This document shows, one piece after another, positions 42,835 through 51,462 of a stretch of DNA of 64,000 nt. Numbering within the stretch: the first letter of the stretch is position 1; each line of letters begins with the position of its first letter. Origin of the DNA: Streptomyces griseomycini (lineage in GTDB: Bacteria > Actinomycetota > Actinomycetes > Streptomycetales > Streptomycetaceae). The stretch covers positions 1 through 64,000 of the forward strand of contig NZ_JACHJI010000009.1 of NCBI RefSeq assembly GCF_014203535.1, read 5' to 3'. The notes beneath the pieces are model-generated. The model saw nothing but the letters and a program-made list of their open reading frames with translations, was not told the DNA's origin and did no database searches. The position numbers and the translations under genes are program-made.

Positions 42835-44291
42835 CCGCCGAACGTACCGTGCCCTCCCCCGGCGCAACGCCACGGGAGCACGGATCCTCACCCGTGTCCG
42901 TCATGCCGCCGCGCGGCACCGACACCACCGGCACCGACACCACCGGCGCCGGGACCGGCTTCCGGTCGCCCGTCCCGCGGCCCCCCGCACGGTCGGCCTC
43001 ACCGGTCCCGCTGCGCGTCGCGGACGGTGCCGCCGCCCTGCTGGGCGCGCTGGCGCTCACCGGCGCCCAGCGCCACCCCCTGCTCATCGCCCTGCTGATC
43101 GCCGTGTCGCTGCTGTCGCGCCCGCGCGCCGGCGGCTCGCCGGTGCCGGGGGTGCTGGAGGAACTGCCCGCCGTGTGCGGCCGCGTCGCGGTGGCCTGGC
43201 TGGCGGTCGCGGCGTTCTGGGCGGCGTACCGGCCGGAGCACGCGCTGTCCGCCCGGACCGTGCTGACCGGCCTCGCCCTGCAGGCGACCGCGTGCTGTGC
43301 GCTGCGCGCGGCCGTGCACGGGCGGCGGCGCGCCGCGCTGCTGCGCCGGCCGCACGCCGCGCTCGTCGTCGGGCCGGTGGCGACCGCGCAGCGCGTGGCC
43401 GCCGCCGTGCTGCGCCATCCGGGGTGCGGGGTACGGCCGGTGGGGATCGTCGCGGACGCGCAGCCGGACGGCACCGAGGGCGTTCCGGTGCTGCGCACGG
43501 GTGAGGAGGTCGATCGGGCGGTCGTCCAGAACGGGGTGCGGGCGGTGCTCGCCGTGCACCCCTCGGTGCGCGCCGAACAGGGGCCGCTGCTGCGGGCGCT
43601 GGCCGAGTCGGGCTGCGTGGTCTGGGAGGTCGACGCCGACTCCCCGTCGTACGCGCCGGGGGAACGGCTCGCCGGGTTCTCCTGCCGCCGGCTGGACCTC
43701 GCCCCGGCGCGCGGCGGCGGCGCCGGCAAGCGGCTGCTCGACGTCCTGGTGTCGGGGACGCTGCTGCTGCTGGTCAGCCCGCTGCTGCTGGTGTGCGCGG
43801 TGACGCTGCGGATCACCGACGGGCCGGGCGTGGTGTTCCGGCAGGAGCGCATCGGCCGGAACGGGCGGCCGTTCACGCTGCTGAAGTTCCGCACCCACCG
43901 TCCGGTCGACGAGCACGAGTCGGCGACCCGGTGGAGCGTGGCGGGCGAGCACGAGATGCGCCGGTTCTGCCGCATGCTGCGGCGCACCTCGCTCGACGAG
44001 CTGCTGCAGCTGTGGAACGTGCTCCGCGGCGACATGAGCCTGGTCGGACCGCGCCCCGAACGTCCTTATTTCGTCGCGCAGTTCAGCCAGACCTACCCCG
44101 GTTACGCGGCCCGCCACCGGATGCGCACCGGCATCACCGGGCTCGCCCAGGTCCACGGGCTGCGCGGCGACACCTCGATCGAGGACCGCTGCCGGTTCGA
44201 CAACGCCTACATCGACGACTGGTCGCTGTGGCGGGACGTCTGCATCCTGCTGCGCACCGCGGCCACGCTGGTCCGTCCGACGGGGAGCTGA
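42831..44291 (+). CDS. Polyprenyl-phosphate sugar-1-phosphate transferase (initiator)
   Basis: 486 residues. A disordered N-terminus with TDTTGTDTT repeats precedes about four TM helices (65-180) and a CoA-binding-like domain. The catalytic C-terminal bacterial sugar transferase domain (from about 300) has KRLLDVLVSGTLLLLV, VVFRQERIGRNGRPF, KFRTHRP and LQLWNVLRGDMSLVGPRPERP. It belongs to the WbaP/PssY class, which loads the first sugar phosphate on undecaprenyl phosphate. KFRTHRP replaces the usual KFRTM, a small deviation. The GTG at 42831 is used; upstream codons are a shadow of the previous gene. Confidence 0.92.
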   Translation: MTAERTVPSPGATPREHGSSPVSVMPPRGTDTTGTDTTGAGTGFRSPVPRPPARSASPVPLRVADGAAALLGALALTGAQRHPLLIALLIAVSLLSRPRAGGSPVPGVLEELPAVCGRVAVAWLAVAAFWAAYRPEHALSARTVLTGLALQATACCALRAAVHGRRRAALLRRPHAALVVGPVATAQRVAAAVLRHPGCGVRPVGIVADAQPDGTEGVPVLRTGEEVDRAVVQNGVRAVLAVHPSVRAEQGPLLRALAESGCVVWEVDADSPSYAPGERLAGFSCRRLDLAPARGGGAGKRLLDVLVSGTLLLLVSPLLLVCAVTLRITDGPGVVFRQERIGRNGRPFTLLKFRTHRPVDEHESATRWSVAGEHEMRRFCRMLRRTSLDELLQLWNVLRGDMSLVGPRPERPYFVAQFSQTYPGYAARHRMRTGITGLAQVHGLRGDTSIEDRCRFDNAYIDDWSLWRDVCILLRTAATLVRPTGS

Positions 44292-44297
44292 CCGCCC

Positions 44298-45662
44298 GTG
44301 AGCCACGCCCTCGCACCGCTGCCGCGCCGGGCCGCACCGCTCCCGCGCCGGGTCGCGGCGGCGGCGCCGGTCCTGCCGCTGGTGGCGGTGGTCGCCCTGG
44401 CGGCGCTGCCGTCGGCGGGGGACGGCGCGGGGCCCGCCGACGCGGTCTCCGCCCTGGTGGTGGGGTACTGCGTGATCCGCCTGCTGCGGGAACGGCGGCG
44501 CCCGCTGTCGCCCGTCGCGGCGGTGGTGCTGGGCCTGCCGGTCGTGGGCCTGGCGCTCGCCGCCATGGGGGCGTCCTCGACGGCGGCCGGGTTCTCCGGC
44601 CTGAGCCGCTACCTGCAGGTCTTCGTGCTGGTCCCGGCGGCCGTGCTGGTGCTGCTGCGCCACCGGTCCGACCTGCGCGTGCTGGCCTGGTCGTTCGTGG
44701 GGCTCGCCCTGTGGCAGGGGGCGGTCGGCGTGCACCAGTACGTCACCGCCACCGGCGCCTCCTACCAGGGCGAGACCATCCGCGCGGTCGGCACCTTCGG
44801 GGCCGGGGACGTGATGGGCATGGCGGCGGCGGTCTCGCTGGGCCTGGTGTGCGCGGCCGGGATCGCGCTGGGCCGGGCTCCGGTGCGGCAGCGGGCGGTC
44901 GCCGCCGGGTGCGCCCTGGTGCTGCTGCTGCCGCTCGCGCTCTCCTTCAGCCGGGGCGCCTGGATCGCGACCGCCCTGACGTGCGCCGTGCAGCTGGCGC
45001 TGGCCGGGCTGCGGCGGGCGCTGTGGACGGCCGCGGCCGCGGCCGCCGCGGGCGTGGTCCTGGTGGGCGGCTTCGGCGTCGGCACGGCGCAGCTGCAGGA
45101 GCGGCTCGACAGCATCACGCAGGTCACCGACGCCCCCGACCAGTCCGTCGTGGACCGGTACACCCTGTGGGCGTCCGCCACCGGCATGTGGCGCGAGCAC
45201 CCGCTGACCGGCGTGGGGTTGAAGAACTTCCCCGCGTACCGCGACGAGCACGCCGGCCTCGCGCTGTCGTCGGGCAGCGACGTCGAGGGCGCGGGGGAGG
45301 AGTTCCACAAGCAGGCGCTGCTGTCCCCGCACAGCATGTACCTGCTGGTGCTGAGCGAGCAGGGCCTGATCGGGCTGCTCGCGCTCGCCGGCAGCTGGCT
45401 GGCGCTGCTGGTGTGCGGGCTGCGGCGGCTGCTGCGGGCGCGCCGTCACGGACGGGGGTCCGACTGCGGGCTCGTCGCCTGCGGGCTGCTGGTCTGGACG
45501 CTGACCGACTTCGTGTACGGCGACATCGGCGGCCCCTCCACCGTGCTGACCGCCATGGGCCTGGGCCTCACGGCGTGGTGGGCGCTGGCCGACGGCGGAC
45601 GGACGGAGGCCGCGCACCGCGGTGGGGTGTCCGGGCGCGCCGGGGAGGCGGTGGCGCGATGA
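44298..45662 (+). CDS. O-antigen-ligase/polymerase-like membrane protein
   Basis: 454 residues, about 10-12 TM helices. The large loop before the last TM helices has WREHPLTGVGLKNFPAYRDEH, the Wzy/WaaL (O-antigen_lig) motif, followed by HSMYLLVLSEQGLIGLLAL. Such proteins polymerise or ligate lipid-linked oligosaccharides outside the membrane. The GTG at 44298 starts 6 bp after the initiator gene. ATGA overlap with the flippase. In this locus it is the probable polymerase. Confidence 0.88.
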   Translation: MSHALAPLPRRAAPLPRRVAAAAPVLPLVAVVALAALPSAGDGAGPADAVSALVVGYCVIRLLRERRRPLSPVAAVVLGLPVVGLALAAMGASSTAAGFSGLSRYLQVFVLVPAAVLVLLRHRSDLRVLAWSFVGLALWQGAVGVHQYVTATGASYQGETIRAVGTFGAGDVMGMAAAVSLGLVCAAGIALGRAPVRQRAVAAGCALVLLLPLALSFSRGAWIATALTCAVQLALAGLRRALWTAAAAAAAGVVLVGGFGVGTAQLQERLDSITQVTDAPDQSVVDRYTLWASATGMWREHPLTGVGLKNFPAYRDEHAGLALSSGSDVEGAGEEFHKQALLSPHSMYLLVLSEQGLIGLLALAGSWLALLVCGLRRLLRARRHGRGSDCGLVACGLLVWTLTDFVYGDIGGPSTVLTAMGLGLTAWWALADGGRTEAAHRGGVSGRAGEAVAR

Positions 45663-47383
45663 CGGTGGTGCCCTCCCGGACCCCCGGGTCCGCGGCCGAC
45701 GAGGCGGCGACCGTCCCCGCGGCGCGTACCGCCGGCCCGGCCGGGGACGGCGGCGACCACGCCTCCCCGTCCCGGGGGTTCCTCGCCCGGGCCGCGCTCG
45801 TCACGGCGTCGCTGTCCGTCGCCGGCTCCCTGCTGGGCCTGGTGCGCGACCAGTCGCTGGCCCGGCTGTTCGGCGCCGGGAGCGACACGGACGCCTTCCT
45901 GGTCGCGTGGACCGTGCCGGAGATCGCCGCGACGCTGCTGATCGAGGACGGACTGGCGATCGCGCTGATCCCGGCGTTCAGCGTGGCGCTGGCCCGCCGT
46001 GCCCGGGGCGCCGCGGGCGACCCGGTCCGCGCCCTGGTCGCCGCCACCCTGCCCCGGCTGTGCCTGGCCTTCGCCGCGGTGGCCGCGCTGGTCGCCGCCA
46101 CGGCCCCCTACCTGGTCCGGGGCCTGGCGCCGGGTCTGCCCGACCCGGGCCTCGCCGTCGACTGCACCCGGCTCACCGCGATCAGCGTGCTGGCCTTCGG
46201 GCTCGCCGGGTACTGCAGCGCCGCCCTGCGGGCCCACCGCCGCTTCTTCGCGCCCGCGGCGATCTACGTCGCCTACAACACCGGCATCGTCGCCGCGATG
46301 TTCCTGCTCGGCGGTGCGTGGGGGGTGCGCTCCGCGGCGGTCGGGGTCGCGGTGGGCGGCTGCCTGATGGTGGCGGTGCAGCTTCCGTCGCTGTTGCGGC
46401 GGCTGGCGTCGCGCGGTCCGGCACCCGACGGGGCCGGGGCGGGGGCCTCGGCCGACACGGGGTCCGACGGCGGGTCCGACGGCGGGGAGCGGCCGGTGCG
46501 TCTCGCCCTGCTCGCGGCCGTGCTCCTGTTCGCGCTGTGCCGCCAGTCGCAGGTCCTCGTCGAGCGCTTCCTGGCCTCCTCGCTGCCCGCCGGGGCCATC
46601 TCGCACCTGAACTACGCGCAGAAGGTCGCGCAGATCCCGATGACGCTGTCGCTGATGCTGTGCACCGTCACCTTCCCCGTGGTGGCGCGGGCGCTCGCGG
46701 ACGGCGACACCGAGCGGGCCCGCGCCCGCGTGGAGCGGGATCTGGTGCTGGCCTCCTGCGTGGTGCTGCTGGGCGCGGCCGCGGTGCTCGCCTGCGCCCC
46801 GCAGATGGTCGAACTGCTCTTCCAGCGCGGCGCGTTCACCGCGGGCGACACCGCCGCGACGGCGGACGTCATGCGCGTGTACGCCCTCGGGCTGCTGGGG
46901 CAGACCCTGGTGGGCGCCCTGATCCGGTCGTACTTCTCGACGGGCCGGCCGAGCTGGTACCCCGTCGGCGTGATGGCCGTGGGCGTCGTCGCGACGTCCC
47001 TGATCGGCACGGCGACCGTGGACCGCTGGGGGGTGGCGGGGATCGCCGCCGCCAACGCCTTCGGCATCACCGTCACCGCCGCCCTGCTGCTGGCCGGGCT
47101 GCGCACCGCCCGGCGCGCCGGCTCCCCCGGTGTCTCGGTCCGCGTCCGGCGGGTGCTGGCCGGGCTGGGCGGGCCCGTGCTCGCCGCGGCCGCCGCCACC
47201 GCCGCCGGGGCGCTCGCCGCGGGCCGGCCGGAGTCGTCGGCGGCGGGCCTCGCGGCGGGCTGCCTGACCGTGACCGCCGTCTTCGCCGCCCTCTCCCTGG
47301 CCCTCGGCGTCCAGGGCTCCGCATCCGCACTGCGCTCCGTACGCACCGTCACACGAAGGCTCGCACATGGCCGCTTCCGTTGA
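45659..47383 (+). CDS. MurJ/Wzx-family lipid-linked sugar flippase
   Basis: 574 residues with about 14 TM helices of the MVF/MOP superfamily. Motifs: SLLGLVRDQSLARLFGAGSDTDAFLVAW near the N-terminus, an ALIPAFSVAL segment, and AISHLNYAQKVAQIPMTL. The family includes MurJ (lipid II) and Wzx-like flippases. Position among glycosyltransferases and a polymerase suggests that it moves the repeat unit of this polymer rather than lipid II. ATG 45659 overlaps the previous stop, so the long open frame that runs from 43793 through this gene is not a fusion. The stop lies inside the deacetylase gene. Confidence 0.88.
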   Translation: MTVVPSRTPGSAADEAATVPAARTAGPAGDGGDHASPSRGFLARAALVTASLSVAGSLLGLVRDQSLARLFGAGSDTDAFLVAWTVPEIAATLLIEDGLAIALIPAFSVALARRARGAAGDPVRALVAATLPRLCLAFAAVAALVAATAPYLVRGLAPGLPDPGLAVDCTRLTAISVLAFGLAGYCSAALRAHRRFFAPAAIYVAYNTGIVAAMFLLGGAWGVRSAAVGVAVGGCLMVAVQLPSLLRRLASRGPAPDGAGAGASADTGSDGGSDGGERPVRLALLAAVLLFALCRQSQVLVERFLASSLPAGAISHLNYAQKVAQIPMTLSLMLCTVTFPVVARALADGDTERARARVERDLVLASCVVLLGAAAVLACAPQMVELLFQRGAFTAGDTAATADVMRVYALGLLGQTLVGALIRSYFSTGRPSWYPVGVMAVGVVATSLIGTATVDRWGVAGIAAANAFGITVTAALLLAGLRTARRAGSPGVSVRVRRVLAGLGGPVLAAAAATAAGALAAGRPESSAAGLAAGCLTVTAVFAALSLALGVQGSASALRSVRTVTRRLAHGRFR

Positions 47384-48143
47384 ATCCGTCGAACCCGCCG
47401 GCACCGGCGCCCTCCCCGCCCCGCGTCGTCCGGGTCCCGTCCCGTGGGTGGCGATGTACCACTCGGTGGGCGACTGCTCGGACGATCCGTACCGCATCAC
47501 CGTCACCCCCGAGCGGCTCGCGGAACAGCTGGCCTGGCTGCGCCGGCGCGGGCTGCGGGGCGTGTCCGTGGCCGAGCTGCTCGCCGCCCGCGCCCGGGGC
47601 GTGGCGCGGGGCCTGGTCGGGCTCACCTTCGACGACGGGTACGCCGACTTCGTCACCGACGCCCTGCCGCTGCTGCGCCGCTGGAACTGCGGCGCCACCC
47701 TCTTCGTGCTGCCCGGACGGCTCGGCGGCGACAACGCCTGGGACCCGCTCGGCCCGCGCAAGCCGCTGCTGACCGCGGACGGCATCCGGCACGCGGCCGC
47801 GGAGGGCGTGGAGATCGGCTCGCACGGGCTGACGCACGTCGACCTCACGGCGGCGGACGACGTCGCGCTGAAGACCGAGGTCGCCGAGAGCCGCGCGCGG
47901 CTCGTGGAGCTGACCGGCGCCCGGGTCGACGGCTTCTGCTACCCGTACGGCACGATCGACGCCCGCGCCGTCGAGGCCGTGCGGGAGGCGGGCTACGCCT
48001 ACGCCTGCGCCATCGACCCCGGCCCGCTGACCGGCCCGCACGCCCTGCCGCGCGTGCACGTCGGGCAGAACGACACGGCGTGGCGCCTGCACCTGAAGTA
48101 CCGGCTGCACCGGCTGCGCCGGCGCCCGGCGGAGGGCGTGTGA
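47367..48143 (+). CDS. Polysaccharide deacetylase (NodB/CE4)
   Basis: 258 residues. The CE4 motifs are clear: VGLTFDDGYADF (catalytic and metal Asp), then GSHGLTHVDL (metal His pair), then FCYPYGTID. No signal peptide is evident, so it may act in the cytoplasm or at the membrane's inner face on a GlcNAc-type intermediate. The ATG at 47367 lies 17 bp inside the flippase gene. Its presence suggests an N-acetyl hexosamine in the polymer that becomes partly deacetylated and cationic. Confidence 0.88.
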   Translation: MAASVESVEPAGTGALPAPRRPGPVPWVAMYHSVGDCSDDPYRITVTPERLAEQLAWLRRRGLRGVSVAELLAARARGVARGLVGLTFDDGYADFVTDALPLLRRWNCGATLFVLPGRLGGDNAWDPLGPRKPLLTADGIRHAAAEGVEIGSHGLTHVDLTAADDVALKTEVAESRARLVELTGARVDGFCYPYGTIDARAVEAVREAGYAYACAIDPGPLTGPHALPRVHVGQNDTAWRLHLKYRLHRLRRRPAEGV

Positions 48144-48144
48144 G

Positions 48145-49299
48145 ATGAGGGCGCTGCACATCATCACCGGCCTCGGCGTCGGCGGGGCCGAGCAGCAGTT
48201 GCGGCTGCTGCTGCGTCACCTGCCCGTCGAGTGCGACGTGGTGACGCTCACCAACCCCGGCCCGGTCGCCGACGGCCTCACCGCCGACGGCGTCCGCGTC
48301 GTGCACCTCGGCATGGGCGGCAACCGCGACCTGGCCGCGCTCCCGCGCCTGGTCCGGCTGATCCGCGCCGGCGGCTACGACCTGGTGCACACGCACCTGT
48401 ACCGGGCCTGCGTCTACGGCCGGCTCGCCGCGCGCGCCGCCGGCGTCCGCGCGGTCGTCGCCACCGAACACTCCCTGGGCGACTCGCAGATGGAGGGCCG
48501 CAGCCTGACGGCGGGGGTGCGCGGGCTGTACCTCGCCAGCGAGCGGCTCGGCTCGGCGACGGTCGCCGTCTCCGCGGCGGTGGCCGAGCGCCTGAAGCGC
48601 TGGGGCGTGCCCGCGCCCCGCATCGAGGTCGTCCCCAACGGCATCGACCTGGACCGCTTCCGCTTCGATCCGCAACGGCGGGAGCGCACCCGCCGGCGCC
48701 TCGGCCTGCCCGAGGGGGCGTTCGTCGTCGGCGGCGTCGGCCGGCTCGCCCGGGGCAAGCGGTTCGACGTCCTCGTCCGCGCGCTGGCCCGGCTGCCGGA
48801 GGACCACTGGCTGCTGCTGGTGGGTGGCGGCCCCGAGGAGCACGTCCTGCGCCGCACGGCCCACGAGGCCGGTGTGGCCGGCCGGGTCCTGTTCACCGGC
48901 GAGCGCCCCTACGTCCCCGACGGCTCCCCGGGCCCCGACCTGCCCGCACTCACCTCGGCGATGGACCTGCTCGCCGCCCCGTCCGCGGAGGAGGCCTTCG
49001 GACTGGCGGTCGTGGAGGCGCTGGCGGCGGGCCTGCCCGTGCTCTACACCTCCTGCCCGGCGATCGAGGACCTGCCCCCGGCGGCCGCCGCCGGCGCCCG
49101 GCGGGTGGACGGCGGTCCCGAGGCGTACGCCCGCGCGATCGCCGAGGTCCGCGCGGCGGGTCCCGGTCCGCGCACGGCGCCCCGGGCCGCGCACCACTAC
49201 AGCATCACCCGCAGCACCGCCCGCCTCATGGACGTGTACGCGGCAGCCGTCGCCGGCTCGTCGCCGTCCCCCGCACCTCTGGGAGCAAGCCCGTCATGA
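48145..49299 (+). CDS. GT4-type glycosyltransferase
   Basis: 384 residues, GT-B fold. Motifs: HIITGLGVGGAEQQLRLLL at the start, DLVHTHLYRACVYGRLAARA, VVPNGIDLDRFRF, GVGRLARGKRFDVLVRAL, and the E-x7-E in APSAEEAFGLAVVEALAAG. It begins one base after the deacetylase stop and overlaps the Wzz-like gene by 4 bp. Together with the 41524 gene it gives at least two glycosyl transfers after initiation, fewer than most heteropolymers need, so the repeat unit may be a trisaccharide. Confidence 0.9.
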   Translation: MRALHIITGLGVGGAEQQLRLLLRHLPVECDVVTLTNPGPVADGLTADGVRVVHLGMGGNRDLAALPRLVRLIRAGGYDLVHTHLYRACVYGRLAARAAGVRAVVATEHSLGDSQMEGRSLTAGVRGLYLASERLGSATVAVSAAVAERLKRWGVPAPRIEVVPNGIDLDRFRFDPQRRERTRRRLGLPEGAFVVGGVGRLARGKRFDVLVRALARLPEDHWLLLVGGGPEEHVLRRTAHEAGVAGRVLFTGERPYVPDGSPGPDLPALTSAMDLLAAPSAEEAFGLAVVEALAAGLPVLYTSCPAIEDLPPAAAAGARRVDGGPEAYARAIAEVRAAGPGPRTAPRAAHHYSITRSTARLMDVYAAAVAGSSPSPAPLGASPS

Positions 49300-49964
49300 C
49301 CGACACCCCGACCCGTCGGCGCCGCCCGTCCCCGGCCTCCGTCCTGGCCCGCGTCAGGGGGCTGCCGGCCTGGTCCGCGCTCGTGGCGGGCACGCTCGTC
49401 GGCGGTCTGTGCGGCGGCGCGTACGGGCTGCTGACGCCCCCGGCGTACACGGCCACCAGTTACGTCGTCGCCGTACCGACGGACGAGGCGCCCCCGGAGG
49501 CCGCCCGCGGCTTCGCGCAGGCGTACGGCCGGGTGGCCACGCAGCTCGCGGTGCTCGGCGACGCGCAGGTGTGGGCCGGTGTGCCGGTGCGGACGCTGCG
49601 GGACGGCGTCCGCGCGGCGACCTCGCCGGACGCGCCGATGGTCGCCGTCACGGCGACCTCCTCGCGGCCCGGGCTCGCCGTCGACATGGCCGACGCGGTC
49701 GCCCGCGCGCTGACCCAGCACGCGGAGGGCACCCGGGACAGCACCCAGGTCCGGCTGGTGCGGTTCTCGCGCGCGGTGGAGCCGACCGAGCCGGCGTCCG
49801 CGTCGTCGGCGGTGACCACCCTGGTCGGTGCGAGCGCCGGCGGGCTGCTGGGCGGTCTGGCCCTGCTCGCCCGGCCGGGGCGGCCCGGCCGGGACGAGGA
49901 TCCCGTGCCCGCCGCCTCGGTGCCGGGCCCGGCCACCGCCGCCGACGCACAGGGACAGCGGTGA
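49296..49964 (+). CDS. Wzz-like chain-length/export protein without kinase domain
   Basis: 222 residues with the polysaccharide co-polymerase layout: an N-terminal TM (about 25-48, SALVAGTLVGGLCGGAYGLL), an exported domain of about 120 residues and a second TM near 175-192 (VGASAGGLLGGLAL). There is no Walker-motif tyrosine-kinase domain, so polymer length control is not obviously coupled to a BY-kinase in this locus. The ATG at 49296 is coupled to the glycosyltransferase. It is the last gene of the eight-gene run before the convergent GH26 gene. Confidence 0.75.
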   Translation: MTDTPTRRRRPSPASVLARVRGLPAWSALVAGTLVGGLCGGAYGLLTPPAYTATSYVVAVPTDEAPPEAARGFAQAYGRVATQLAVLGDAQVWAGVPVRTLRDGVRAATSPDAPMVAVTATSSRPGLAVDMADAVARALTQHAEGTRDSTQVRLVRFSRAVEPTEPASASSAVTTLVGASAGGLLGGLALLARPGRPGRDEDPVPAASVPGPATAADAQGQR

Positions 49965-49996
49965 GGGCGGTGGACCCGGCCGGGACGGCGCCGGCG

Positions 49997-51271
49997 CTAG
50001 CGGGTGCGCGACCACCAGTCGAAGCGGAGGCAGAGCTTCCCGCCGAGCCAGTGCTCCACCCAGCTGCCCAGGTCCAGCGGCGAGCAGTTCTCCGGGGGCA
50101 GCGGGGTGCTGGGCACGGGCGGTGTGGGGGTGGGAGTGGGCGTGGGGGCCGGGGTCGGCTCGCCGTCGGAACGGCCGGAGAGGACGGACCGGTAGACGCG
50201 GGACGACTCGGGGTTCTCGTCGCACTGCCACACGCCGTGCGGACAGTAGTCGGTCACCGTGTTGTACAGCGGCCGGTGCTCGTCCATCCACGCGAGCATG
50301 CGCCGCACGTACTCGGGATTGTCGCCGTTGCGGAAGAGCCCCCATTCGGGATAGGAGACGGGTTTTCCGTGGGCTTTCGCGAAATCCACGTGCGCCTGCA
50401 GTCCGTAGGGCTCCCTCACCTGTTCGTCGAACGACATTCCGGACGGCTGGTCGTAGGAATCCATGCCGATGACGTCGACCGTGCCGTCGCCCGGGTAGCA
50501 CTCCGTCCAGGGAACGGCGTCCCGGCCGCGGCTCGGCGTGAAATCGAACCGGAACTTCTGGCCCGGCACCGCGCGCATGGCGGCGACGATCCGGTTCCAG
50601 TACTTCTTCCAGGCCTCCGGGTCGGGCCCGCACCGGTGGGTGTAGGTGGTGCCGTTCATCTCCCAGCCGAGGACGAGGACCGTGTCCGGCACCTTCAGCG
50701 CGACCAGCCGCTCGGCGAGCGCGCGGAAGTGGTGGTCGAACTCCCCGGCGGCGCCCCGCCGCAGCAACCGCCGCACCTCGTCGTCGGGGACGCCCGCCTC
50801 GTTGCGCTCCTGCATGGGGACGTTGAGGACGAGCATCCGGTCGTCCTTCGCGTTGCGCCAGTGCGCCCAGTCCTCGAGGAAGCGGATGTCACCCTCGATG
50901 TCGCTCCAGTGGTTGCCGGGCAGATAGGTGTGCCCGACGAGCAGCTCGGCACCGCCCAGCCAGCGGCTGAACTGCTCCATGCGGGCCACGCCGCGGGCGT
51001 CCGAGGCGAGGAAGGCGCCGAAGGCCGGCGCCCCCGGACGGGGCACCGGGACGTCCCGGGCCGTGACCGACGGCAGGGGGACGACCGGTGCCACGGGGAC
51101 CGGGGGCGTGGTCCCGGGCACCGTCGGGGCCGGCGCCGGAGGGCGGGAGTCGTCGGTTCGCACCGCCTCCGGCCCCGCCACGGGACCGGCCGCCAGGGCG
51201 GCCGACACCACGACCGCCGCCGCGCCCACGGCCATCCCGCGGACCCGGATCCGCTTGTGCTGTGGCGCCAT
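49997..51271 (-). CDS. Secreted GH26-type beta-mannanase-like glycosidase
   Basis: 424 residues. The signal peptide is about 1-30, then a Pro-rich linker to about 80. The GH26-like barrel (about 80-370) has the acid/base Glu in VLGWEMNGTTY and the nucleophile Glu in PVSYPEWGLF. A Thr-Pro repeat (PTPTPTPTP) leads to a C-terminal segment with two Cys (ENCSPLDLGSW and GKLCLRFDWW), possibly a small binding module. GH26 enzymes cleave beta-1,4-mannans or beta-1,3-linkages. Placed inside the polysaccharide locus, it may trim or release that polymer. Divergent from the ATP-grasp gene (191-bp gap). Confidence 0.82.
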   Translation of the reverse strand: MAPQHKRIRVRGMAVGAAAVVVSAALAAGPVAGPEAVRTDDSRPPAPAPTVPGTTPPVPVAPVVPLPSVTARDVPVPRPGAPAFGAFLASDARGVARMEQFSRWLGGAELLVGHTYLPGNHWSDIEGDIRFLEDWAHWRNAKDDRMLVLNVPMQERNEAGVPDDEVRRLLRRGAAGEFDHHFRALAERLVALKVPDTVLVLGWEMNGTTYTHRCGPDPEAWKKYWNRIVAAMRAVPGQKFRFDFTPSRGRDAVPWTECYPGDGTVDVIGMDSYDQPSGMSFDEQVREPYGLQAHVDFAKAHGKPVSYPEWGLFRNGDNPEYVRRMLAWMDEHRPLYNTVTDYCPHGVWQCDENPESSRVYRSVLSGRSDGEPTPAPTPTPTPTPPVPSTPLPPENCSPLDLGSWVEHWLGGKLCLRFDWWSRTR

Positions 51272-51462
51272 GGCTGCTCCTTTTCTCGCTCTCGTCCGCC
51301 TTCTGACGCTGCTCTCGTCGTTGACGAACAGTCATGTGAAGTAAAGGCACAGGAAAATCGACGGCGCCAGCGCCGTGCGGCTTTCGAGTGCCGGGCTCGC
51401 CCGGGTGAGTGATTCACACGCATGAGCCGAACCAAGGAAAAGCCAAGAGAAAGTGAGAAATC

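Noticed and set aside
43793..45658. Possible giant fusion reading into the flippase gene
   Set aside because: The frame is open by chance through the polymerase gene, but the flippase has its own ATG overlapping the previous stop and the upstream product has no family features.
45659..47383. Assignment as the housekeeping MurJ
   Set aside because: The fold is the MurJ family, but the housekeeping murJ normally lies near the replication origin with other genes. The locus here points to a polymer-specific flippase, so no symbol was given.
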